NCBI GenBank assembly: GCA_025935515.1
Contig: JAICVC010000079.1
Location: forward strand, 1-9,189
Length of the DNA stretch: 9,189 nucleotides
Direction of reading: 5' to 3'
From: Sphingomonas sp.
GTDB taxonomy: Bacteria; Pseudomonadota; Alphaproteobacteria; Sphingomonadales; Sphingomonadaceae
Part shown: piece by piece, positions 1-7,077 of the stretch
Layout: every line of letters begins with the position of its first letter
Numbering within the stretch: position 1 is the first letter of the stretch
Notes under the pieces: generated by a model
What the model was told of the DNA's origin: nothing
What the model saw: only the letters and a program-made list of their open reading frames with translations
The model's database searches: none
Translations under genes and position numbers: made by a program

Positions 1-284
<284 letters not shown>

Positions 285-326
285 CTGGCTACCCTTTCGT
301 CTTTTGAAAGTTCACAAAGTTCATGG

Positions 327-349
327 CCCTACGCGCACGCGCGCGAGGG
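327..349 (-). other. Hairpin in the groES-groEL intercistronic spacer
   Basis: Bases 327-330 (CCCT) pair with 346-349 (AGGG), and 332-336 (CGCGC) pair with 341-345 (GCGCG). A331 is bulged and the loop is four bases, giving nine base pairs. In the groESL transcript this hairpin lies seven bases after the groES stop and about 42 bases before the groEL start. Positions 330-345 are also strictly alternating pyrimidine-purine. There is no U-tract after the stem, so it is not an intrinsic terminator. It may mark an RNA processing or stability site between the two genes. The stem is seen in the sequence; the role is inferred. Confidence 0.45.
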
Positions 350-355
350 TGGAGG

Positions 356-643
356 TCAGCCGACAATCCCGAGGATGTCGCTTTCCTTCATGATGATCAG
401 GTCCTCACCATCGATCTTGACCTCGGTGCCGGACCATTTGCCGAACAGGATCTTGTCGCCCGCCTTGACGTCGAGCGGCGTGATCTTGCCCTCGTCGCTC
501 TTGGCGCCGCCACCGACGGCGACGACTTCGCCCTCCTGCGGCTTTTCCTTGGCGGTGTCGGGAATGATGATCCCGCCCGCAGTTTTTTCATCGGCCTCGA
601 CTCGGCGGACGAGGACACGGTCATGAAGCGGCCTGAAACCCAT
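356..643 (-). CDS. groES: Co-chaperonin GroES (Hsp10)
   Basis: This complete 95-residue protein is the usual GroES length. GroES is the heptameric lid that binds GroEL rings with ATP and encloses the substrate in the cytosol. The N-terminus MGFRPLHDRVLVRRVE is the family signature. The mobile loop that contacts GroEL is visible at about residues 18-34 (EKTAGGIIIPDTAKEKP). The C-terminal half carries GDKILFGKWSGTEVKIDGED and the typical ending of the family. An AGAGGGGG Shine-Dalgarno at 653-660 lies 9 bases from the ATG. The gene is first in a groES-groEL operon and is preceded by a CIRCE operator and a vegetative-type promoter. Nothing is missing or odd. Confidence 0.99.
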   Translation of the reverse strand: MGFRPLHDRVLVRRVEADEKTAGGIIIPDTAKEKPQEGEVVAVGGGAKSDEGKITPLDVKAGDKILFGKWSGTEVKIDGEDLIIMKESDILGIVG

Positions 644-685
644 GGGTCTGAACCCCCTCTTTCTCTCTCAAGTTAAACATCTCCG

Positions 686-712
686 TTGGCACTCTGCTGT
701 CGAGAGTGCCAG
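686..712. promoter_or_regulatory. CIRCE operator (HrcA binding site) upstream of groESL
   Basis: The arms TTGGCACTC (686-694) and GAGTGCCAG (704-712) are separated by exactly nine bases. They match the CIRCE consensus TTAGCACTC-N9-GAGTGCTAA at 16 of 18 arm positions, with eight of nine arm pairs complementary. The element lies 43-69 bases upstream of the groES start and just downstream of the predicted transcription start, where bound HrcA would block the promoter. HrcA repression of groESL through CIRCE is established in many bacteria, including alphaproteobacteria. Its action here is inferred; hrcA itself is not in the window. Confidence 0.95.
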
Positions 713-722
713 CGACGAGCCG

Positions 723-751
723 CATATGGTTGCGCCCGTTTGGTCCGTCAA
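723..751 (-). promoter_or_regulatory. Probable promoter of groES-groEL
   Basis: On the minus strand a TTGACG -35 hexamer (751-746) is followed by a 17-base spacer and a CATATG -10 hexamer (728-723). TTGACG matches the sigma-70 consensus at 5 of 6 positions, and CATATG is a weaker -10. A start about 6-7 bases further would fall near 716, immediately before CIRCE, leaving an untranslated leader of roughly 73 bases. The fit to CIRCE strengthens the call. Additional use by the heat-shock sigma factor RpoH is possible, but I see no clear RpoH motif. Confidence 0.75.
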
Positions 752-763
752 CCGGTCGACCGG
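752..763. repeat. 12-bp perfect palindrome next to the groES -35 box
   Basis: CCGGTCGACCGG is a perfect palindrome that abuts the TTGACG hexamer on its upstream side. It lies between that hexamer and the stop codon of the MATE gene at 777. It could be a binding site for a dimeric regulator or a chance GC-rich palindrome. On the plus strand it is followed at 768-773 by six T residues, but no plus-strand gene ends here. Confidence 0.3.
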
Positions 764-776
764 CGCCTTTTTTGGC

Positions 777-2177
777 TTACGCGTGCGCGAGCCGCGTCAG
801 GCCGAGACGGTCGCGCAACATCCAGCGGGCGAGCATCAGCACCGCGACCGCCGCAAGTCCGCTGGCAAGGCCGACCCAGATGCCGACCCCCTTCCAATCC
901 TCGGCGAACGCCAGCCAGGCGCCGATGCCGAGTCCGACGACCCAATAGCCGAACAGCGCGAACAGGAGCGGCCAGCGCGTGTCGTGCAGGCCGCGGAGCA
1001 TGCCGGCGCCGATCACCTGGGCGCCGTCGACAAGCTGGAAGGCCGCGGCAACTCGAAGGAAGCTGACGGCGAGGCCAATCACCACCGCGTTTGCCGGCAC
1101 GTCGCTGAGGAAGAGCGTGACCAGATGACGCGGAATTGCCCACATGACGATCGCCATCGCGCCCATGAAGGCGACTCCGATCACCCACGCCATCCAGCCG
1201 GCCCGCGCGACACCGGCCTCGTCACCCCGTCCAAGCGCGAGTCCGACGCGAACGGTCGCTGCCTGGCCGAGGCCGAGCGGGATCATGAACGTCAGCGCCG
1301 CGAGCTGCAACGCGACCGCATGCGCCGCAACTGCGGGCGCGCCGATCCAGCCCATGAAATAGGCGGCCAGCGCGAACACGCCCATTTCGAGCGCCATGGT
1401 GACGCCGATCGGCCAGCCCAGACGAATCATCGCCATCGTCCGCTGTCCATCGAACCGCGACCAATGACCGAACAGGTGGAAACGGCGAAATTGGCGGTTG
1501 GTCAGCACAAAGCCGAGCAGAGCAGCGCACATGATCATCCAGGTCAGGGTGCTGCCGAGGCCACCGCCGACCAGGCCGAGCGCGGGAAGGCCCAAATGGC
1601 CGAAAATCAGCGCCCAGCTGAGCAGCGCATTGAGCCCGATACCGCCCAAGCTCAGCCAGAACACGACACGCGGGCGTTCCAGCGCTGAAACAAAATTCCG
1701 AATGAGCTGGAAGAGCAGCCACGGAGCGGTGCACCACATGTAGGCGCGCAGGAAAGTCTGGCCCTGGCTTGCAAGCTCCGCCGACTCGCCGAACGCGCGC
1801 ATGAAATCGCCGACGTGCCACAAAAGCAGCCAGTAAGGCGGGAGAGTGAAAATCAGCAGCCACAGCCCGGCGCGGAAGGTTCGCCGGACGTCACGCACGG
1901 CATTGAAGCGCTGACCTAGCGCGGTCGCCATCATCGGCGATGAGGCAATCACCAGGCCGAGCAAAAACAGGTTGAAGGTGAAGGTCAGGTTGAGCGCGAG
2001 CGTCGCCGCCGCGAGCTGGGTCGCGCCGAGGCGGCCCATCAGCAGGACATCCGTCGCCTGGATGAGCTGCTGGGTGAGGTTGGCAAGGATCAGCGGCCAG
2101 GCAAGCGCAAGGGTCGCGCGCAGCTCGCCGCGCCACGCGTCTTTCCGTTCGTCCGCAGAGGCCATGACCGCGTCCAT
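777..2177 (-). CDS. MATE-family multidrug/cation antiporter
   Basis: The product is a 466-residue inner-membrane transporter of the MATE family, which exports drugs or other organic compounds in exchange for Na+ or H+. About twelve hydrophobic segments are visible in two homologous halves. The first starts LALAWPLILANLTQQLIQATD and carries the TM1-type ATDVLLMGRLG stretch. The second starts near IRLGWPIGVTMALEMG. The late GAGMLRGLHDTRWPLLF segment is typical of the family, and the length fits. The substrate cannot be read from sequence. The reading frame stays open upstream to a TTG at 2276, but those 33 residues are translated repeat DNA (2184-2269). I therefore prefer the ATG at 2177, or the ATG at 2165 giving MASADERK. 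Neither has a clear Shine-Dalgarno. The gene is divergent from sppA and ends just upstream of the groES promoter. Confidence 0.93.
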   Translation of the reverse strand: MDAVMASADERKDAWRGELRATLALAWPLILANLTQQLIQATDVLLMGRLGATQLAAATLALNLTFTFNLFLLGLVIASSPMMATALGQRFNAVRDVRRTFRAGLWLLIFTLPPYWLLLWHVGDFMRAFGESAELASQGQTFLRAYMWCTAPWLLFQLIRNFVSALERPRVVFWLSLGGIGLNALLSWALIFGHLGLPALGLVGGGLGSTLTWMIMCAALLGFVLTNRQFRRFHLFGHWSRFDGQRTMAMIRLGWPIGVTMALEMGVFALAAYFMGWIGAPAVAAHAVALQLAALTFMIPLGLGQAATVRVGLALGRGDEAGVARAGWMAWVIGVAFMGAMAIVMWAIPRHLVTLFLSDVPANAVVIGLAVSFLRVAAAFQLVDGAQVIGAGMLRGLHDTRWPLLFALFGYWVVGLGIGAWLAFAEDWKGVGIWVGLASGLAAVAVLMLARWMLRDRLGLTRLAHA

Positions 2178-2183
2178 GCTTTT

Positions 2184-2269
2184 GTCATTGCGGGGAGCAT
2201 CGCGACGAAGCAATCCAGGAATGGAACATCCGGATTGCTTCCCCCGGCCTTCGCCGGGGTCGCAATGAC
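2184..2269. repeat. Palindromic repeat element between the MATE gene and sppA
   Basis: The 86-bp element has perfect 9-bp terminal inverted repeats, GTCATTGCG (2184-2192) and CGCAATGAC (2261-2269). It also has an inner inverted pair, GAAGCAATCC (2207-2216) and GGATTGCTTC (2232-2241), around a 15-base centre. The two arms differ in the middle: the right arm holds a CCCCGGC-CTTC-GCCGGGG stem-loop (2242-2259) that the left arm lacks. This resembles dispersed REP- or MITE-like repeats of alphaproteobacteria. It ends six bases upstream of the chosen MATE start, so it would be transcribed into that gene's leader if the promoter lies beyond it. Confidence 0.8.
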
Positions 2270-2281
2270 GGCACAACTAAG

Positions 2282-2296
2282 CTAGCCAGCGGCTAG
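2282..2296. repeat. Perfect short inverted repeat in the MATE/sppA divergent gap
   Basis: CTAGCC (2282-2287) and GGCTAG (2291-2296) are perfectly complementary around AGC. The site lies 20-34 bases upstream of the sppA start and about 105 bases upstream of the MATE start. It is a candidate operator for one or both divergent genes. I could not fit a convincing -35/-10 pair to either strand here, so the role is open. Confidence 0.35.
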
Positions 2297-2315
2297 ATAA
2301 TCTCGAGGTCCCGCA

Positions 2316-4172
2316 ATGAAATTCGTGCGTGCAATCTGGAAACTGCTGGTCGGGATCAAGGACGCGCTCGTCCTCCTCCTGCTGATCCTGTTCTTCGGCG
2401 GTCTTTATGGCGTCTTGTCGGCCAAGCCGGCGGCAGTGAGGGAGGGCGTGCTGGACCTCAACCTCAACGGCAGCGTCGTCGAGCAGCCCTCGCGGCGCGA
2501 GTGGGCCGACGTAGCGGGCTCGTCGCGCAGCCAGGAATATCGCCTGCGCGACCTCGTCGCGGCGCTCGACAAGGCGAAGGACGACAGCCGCGTCAAAGCC
2601 GTCGCGATCGACCTAGACGGGTTCACCGGCGGCGGCGCGACCGCCATCGGCGATCTTGCCGATGCGGTCCGCCGGGTACGCTCGGCCGGCAAGCCGGTGG
2701 TGGCCTACGGCGTCGGGTACACCGACGACAGCTATGCCCTCGCTTCCGCGGCGTCGGAAATCTGGCTGAACCCGCTAGGTGGCGTTCTGATCGCGGGTCC
2801 CGGCGGCTCTAACCTCTATTTCAAAGGCCTGCTCGACAAGCTGGGGGTGACCGCCAACGTCTATCGCGTCGGCACCTACAAGTCGGCGGTCGAGCCCTTC
2901 ATCCGTAACGACATGTCGCCCGAGGCGCGCCAGAATTACACCGCGCTCGACCAGGCGCGGCTCGAGACCTGGAAGCAGGAAATCAAGCAGGCCCGGCCCA
3001 AGGCGAACGTCGACCTGTTCCTGACCAACATGAACGGGGCCGTCGCGGCGGCCGGCGGCGACATGGCCAAGGCCGCACTTCAGGCAGGGCTGATCGACAG
3101 GATCGGCGATCGCCGGGCCTTCGAATCGCGCCTGGCGGCGCTTGGCGGCGGCGCGGGCGAACGGGGCTCCGCCTTCAAACGCGTCAACCTCGCCTCCTAT
3201 GTCGCCGATGTGGTCGACCGGAAGCCGACCGGGCCGATCGGAATCGTGACGGTCGCCGGAATGATCGTCGACGGCAAGGCCAGCGGCGGCACCGCCGGCG
3301 GCGACACGATCGCGCTGCAGATCGAGGACGGCATCCGCAACAAGGGCGTGAAGGCGCTCGTCGTCCGGGTGGACAGCCCGGGCGGTTCGGTGCTTGCTTC
3401 GGAGCGCATCCGCCAGGCGTTGCTCGAAGCCAAGGCGCGCAAAATCCCGGTTGTCGTGTCGATGGGCAGCGTTGCGGCATCGGGCGGCTATTGGGTCTCG
3501 ACCCCCGCAAATTTCATCTATGCGGAGCCTTCGACCATCACCGGATCGATCGGCGTCTTCGGCGTGCTGCCGAGCTTCCAGGGGACGCTGCAGAAGCTGG
3601 GCCTCGGCGCAGATGGCGTGAAGACCACCCCCTTGTCGGGCGAGCCGGATCTACTCAAGGGTCCCTCCCCCGAGGCGAGCCGGCTGATCCAGACCGGCGT
3701 TGAATCGATGTATGGGCGGTTCCTCGGCATCGTCGCGGCCTCGCGCCACAAGACCCCGCAGCAGATCGACCAGATCGCGCAGGGCCGCGTGTGGGACGGC
3801 GGCACCGCGCGGCAGCTCGGCCTGGTCGACGGGTTCGGCGGGATGAGCGACGCGATCGCCAAGGCGGCGCAACTCGCCAACCTCGGCGACGAGCGCCGGG
3901 TCCGCTACCTCGAGCCGCAGCCGAGCTTCCGCGACCAGCTGATCGAGGCGCTCGCCGACAGCGAGAAGGACTCGACCGTGCCGACGGATGCCTTCTCGAT
4001 GATGGCGAGGCAACCGCAGCAGCAGCTGGCGTCGGTGCTGGCCGAGGTCCGGTCGATCATGTCGGGCCCGAGCATCCAGGCGCGCTGCCTCGAATGCCCG
4101 GCGGTGGCGCCGGCGCGGGGAGAGCAGCGGGACCTGAGCCTGCTCGCGATGCTGAAGGGGTGGCTGTTCTAG
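2316..4172 (+). CDS. sppA: Signal peptide peptidase SppA, 67K type (protease IV)
   Basis: SppA is a membrane-anchored serine protease (family S49) that degrades signal peptides left after protein export. The 618-residue length equals that of the long, two-domain enterobacterial type. A basic N-terminus is followed by one membrane anchor at about residues 17-36 (DALVLLLLILFFGGLYGVL). Two tandem S49 domains follow, roughly residues 120-285 and 335-500. The general-base lysine is K189 in VGTYKSAVEPF of the first domain. The nucleophile is S389 in SMGSVAASGGYW of the second, matching the Ser-Lys dyad split across domains in E. coli SppA. The ATG at 2316 has a GAGGT Shine-Dalgarno at 2305-2309. 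The gene is monocistronic, divergent from the MATE gene and convergent with lpdA. About 70 C-terminal residues beyond the second domain are weakly distinctive. Confidence 0.97.
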   Translation: MKFVRAIWKLLVGIKDALVLLLLILFFGGLYGVLSAKPAAVREGVLDLNLNGSVVEQPSRREWADVAGSSRSQEYRLRDLVAALDKAKDDSRVKAVAIDLDGFTGGGATAIGDLADAVRRVRSAGKPVVAYGVGYTDDSYALASAASEIWLNPLGGVLIAGPGGSNLYFKGLLDKLGVTANVYRVGTYKSAVEPFIRNDMSPEARQNYTALDQARLETWKQEIKQARPKANVDLFLTNMNGAVAAAGGDMAKAALQAGLIDRIGDRRAFESRLAALGGGAGERGSAFKRVNLASYVADVVDRKPTGPIGIVTVAGMIVDGKASGGTAGGDTIALQIEDGIRNKGVKALVVRVDSPGGSVLASERIRQALLEAKARKIPVVVSMGSVAASGGYWVSTPANFIYAEPSTITGSIGVFGVLPSFQGTLQKLGLGADGVKTTPLSGEPDLLKGPSPEASRLIQTGVESMYGRFLGIVAASRHKTPQQIDQIAQGRVWDGGTARQLGLVDGFGGMSDAIAKAAQLANLGDERRVRYLEPQPSFRDQLIEALADSEKDSTVPTDAFSMMARQPQQQLASVLAEVRSIMSGPSIQARCLECPAVAPARGEQRDLSLLAMLKGWLF

Positions 4173-4174
4173 CA

Positions 4175-4265
4175 GTCAGTGCCCCGGCGAATGCCGGGGT
4201 CCAGGGCGCTGGGAACCAGCGCGCACCGCGCTGCCTAGGCCCCGGCCTTCGCCGGGGGGTACGAC
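4175..4265. repeat. Palindromic repeat filling the sppA/lpdA convergent gap
   Basis: The core 4182-4257 is an imperfect inverted repeat whose 24-base arms differ at three positions. Each arm is itself a hairpin: CCCCGGC-GAAT-GCCGGGG (4182-4199) and CCCCGGC-CTTC-GCCGGGG (4240-4257). The centre can form either of two exclusive 7-bp hairpins: GCGCTGG/CCAGCGC (4206-4222) or CAGCGCG/CGCGCTG (4217-4233). Weakly matching ends (GTCA at 4175; GTCG read from 4265 on the minus strand) suggest the element fills the gap. It would then start two bases after the sppA stop and touch the lpdA stop. No U-tract follows any stem, so these are not classical terminators. They may still protect or end both transcripts. 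Confidence 0.75.
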
Positions 4266-5663
<1,398 letters not shown>

Positions 5664-5673
5664 TCTTCTCTTC

Positions 5674-5758
5674 CGTCATCCCCGCGAAAGCGGGGATCCC
5701 GCTTCCCTATATGGGGAGTGTTCAAGACAGCGGGATTCCCGCTTTCGCGGGAATGACG
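5674..5758. repeat. Palindromic repeat between sucB and lpdA
   Basis: The 85-bp element has 30-base inverted arms (5674-5703 and 5729-5758) that match at 28 of 30 positions, around a 25-base centre. The ends are CGTCATCCCCGCG and the complement of CGTCATTCCCGCG. Each arm also folds on itself: the left as CCCCGC-GAAA-GCGGGG, the right as CCCGC-TTTC-GCGGG. The element begins two bases after the sucB stop and reaches the lpdA ribosome-binding site, so it makes up nearly the whole 97-base gap. It is inside the probable sucA-sucB-lpdA transcript. The structure is seen; an effect on lpdA expression is inferred. Confidence 0.85.
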
Positions 5759-5760
5759 AG

Positions 5761-7068
5761 CTACAGGTCAATCAACAATCTGGTCGGGTCCTCGAGCGCT
5801 TCCTTGACGCGGACCAGGAAGGTCACCGCCTCGCGGCCGTCCACGAGGCGGTGGTCGTAGGACAAAGCGAGGTACATCATCGGGCGGGCCACGATCTGGC
5901 CGTCCTTGACCACGGGACGCTCCTCGATCCGGTGCATGCCGAGCACGGCCGATTGTGGCGGGTTGATGATCGGGGTCGACAGCAGCGACCCGAACACGCC
6001 GCCGTTGGAAATGGTGAAGGTGCCGCCCTGCATCTCCTCGATGGTGAGCGTGCCCTCCTTGGCGCGCTTGCCATAGTCGGCGATGGTCTTTTCGATCTCG
6101 GCGAAGCTCAGGCGGTCGGCGTCGCGGACGACGGGGACGACGAGGCCCTTGGGCGCCGACACCGCAACCGAGACGTCGAGATAGTCGTGATAGACGATCT
6201 CGTCGCCCTCGAGGCTGGCGTTGACCGACGGCACGTCCTTGGCGGCGAGCGCGCAGGCCTTCACGAAGAAGCCCATGAAGCCGAGGCGGATGCCGTGCTT
6301 CTTCTCGAACAGCTCCTTGTAGCGGGAGCGCGCCTCGATCACCGCGCTCATGTCGACGTCGTTGAAGGTCGTCAGCAGCGCGGCGGTGTTCTGCGCGTCC
6401 TTCAGCCGCCTGGCGATGGTCTGGCGCAGGCGCGACATCTTGACGCGTTCTTCTTTTCTTTCGTTCGCCGGCGCAGGCCGGGGCGCAGGAGGCGGAGCTT
6501 TCGCTTCAGGTGCCGGAGCCTTCGCCTGCGGCGCCTGAGCCCCGGCCTGCGCCGGGGAACGCTGCGCCTCGGCGGCGGCGATCACGTCATCCTTGGTGAG
6601 GCGGCCGTCCTTGCCGGTGCCGCGGATGGCGGTCGGATCGACATGATATTCGAGCACCGCACGGCGCACGGCGGGCGACAGGGTCGTGATCTGGTCGTCG
6701 CCCGGCTCAGCCTCGGCGACAGGGGCGGTCGAGTCGCCGCGCAGCGCGGGCGTTTCGCCGGCGCCGGCGGGATTGGTGCTGGCCGCCGCCGCGGCTTGGG
6801 CTGGAGGCGAGGAGCCGGCCCCTGCCGCCGCCTTGTCGTCGATCCGCGCGATCACCGCGCCGACAGCGACATTGTCGCCCGCCTGGACGAGCTGCTCGGT
6901 CAGGACACCCGCGACTGGCGAGGGCACTTCGACGCTGACCTTGTCGGTCTCGAGGCTGGCGATCGGCTCATCGGCGGCGACCGCCTCGCCCGGCTTCTTC
7001 AGCCATTCGGCGAGGGTGCCCTCGGTAATCGATTCGCCCAGCGCTGGGACTTCAACGTCGGTGGCCAT
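5761..7068 (-). CDS. sucB: Dihydrolipoyl succinyltransferase (E2 of 2-oxoglutarate dehydrogenase)
   Basis: E2 is the core of the complex and transfers succinyl from lipoyl to coenzyme A. The 435-residue product shows an N-terminal lipoyl domain (about 2-78) with the lipoyl-lysine K43 in LETDKVSVEV. An Ala/Pro linker (80-125) follows, then the peripheral-subunit-binding domain (about 130-168, LSPAVRRAVLEYHVDP) and a second Ala/Pro linker (169-208). The catalytic domain ends with SYDHRLVDGREAV, carrying H406 and D410. It is somewhat longer than the E. coli enzyme (about 405), apparently from longer linkers. Residues 171-176 are encoded by a CCCCGGC-type stem-loop. The start at 7068 has an AAGGA Shine-Dalgarno at 7074-7078 that overlaps the last base of the sucA stop codon; only nine bases separate the genes, so translation is probably coupled. 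Confidence 0.98.
   Translation of the reverse strand: MATDVEVPALGESITEGTLAEWLKKPGEAVAADEPIASLETDKVSVEVPSPVAGVLTEQLVQAGDNVAVGAVIARIDDKAAAGAGSSPPAQAAAAASTNPAGAGETPALRGDSTAPVAEAEPGDDQITTLSPAVRRAVLEYHVDPTAIRGTGKDGRLTKDDVIAAAEAQRSPAQAGAQAPQAKAPAPEAKAPPPAPRPAPANERKEERVKMSRLRQTIARRLKDAQNTAALLTTFNDVDMSAVIEARSRYKELFEKKHGIRLGFMGFFVKACALAAKDVPSVNASLEGDEIVYHDYLDVSVAVSAPKGLVVPVVRDADRLSFAEIEKTIADYGKRAKEGTLTIEEMQGGTFTISNGGVFGSLLSTPIINPPQSAVLGMHRIEERPVVKDGQIVARPMMYLALSYDHRLVDGREAVTFLVRVKEALEDPTRLLIDL
6466..6483. repeat. Degenerate stem-loop in the sucB linker
   Basis: On the minus strand this reads CCCCGGC-CTGC-GCCGGCG, one base away from the perfect repeat hairpin, and opposite in orientation to the copy at 6540-6557. 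It encodes P196-R-P-A-P-A201 of the second E2 linker. A Pro/Ala-rich linker in high-GC DNA can produce such a sequence by chance, so membership in the repeat family is uncertain. Confidence 0.25.
6540..6557. repeat. CCCCGGC-type stem-loop inside the sucB coding region
   Basis: CCCCGGC-CTGC-GCCGGGG is a perfect 7-bp stem with a four-base loop. Both arms are identical to those of the intergenic hairpins at 2242-2259, 4182-4199 and 4240-4257. It lies in frame in the linker between the subunit-binding and catalytic domains of E2, within SPAQAGAQAP (residues 171-180). The stem is certain; descent from the same mobile or dispersed repeat is inferred from sequence identity. Confidence 0.6.
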
Positions 7069-7077
7069 CTCTTTCCT

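Noticed and set aside
752..773. Palindrome followed by six T residues, resembling an intrinsic terminator on the plus strand
   Set aside because: No plus-strand gene ends here, the stem is only 4-5 bp, and the T-run is separated by four bases and lies toward the MATE 3' end.
642..1688. Open frame of 348 codons on the plus strand
   Set aside because: It overlaps the groES promoter and CIRCE and runs antisense to the MATE gene. Its Arg/His/Gln-rich, low-complexity translation has no ribosome-binding site and looks like an antisense shadow.
2178..2276. 33-residue N-terminal extension of the MATE protein from a TTG codon
   Set aside because: The extension (CRHCDPGEGRGKQ and onward) is the translation of the palindromic repeat. 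It lacks a Shine-Dalgarno, and the family length fits the shorter form.
2296..2301. GATAAT as a -10 box for sppA
   Set aside because: It would start transcription inside or after the GAGGT ribosome-binding site, and no -35 hexamer is found at a proper distance.
4182..4257. GC-rich hairpins as classical Rho-independent terminators for sppA and lpdA
   Set aside because: None is followed by a U-tract on either strand, so I annotate them as repeats, with termination only a possibility.
6709..6768. GAGETPALRG stretch in the first sucB linker as another inserted repeat
   Set aside because: It looks unlike the usual Ala/Pro linker, but the DNA shows no clear inverted repeat or match to the other elements in the window.
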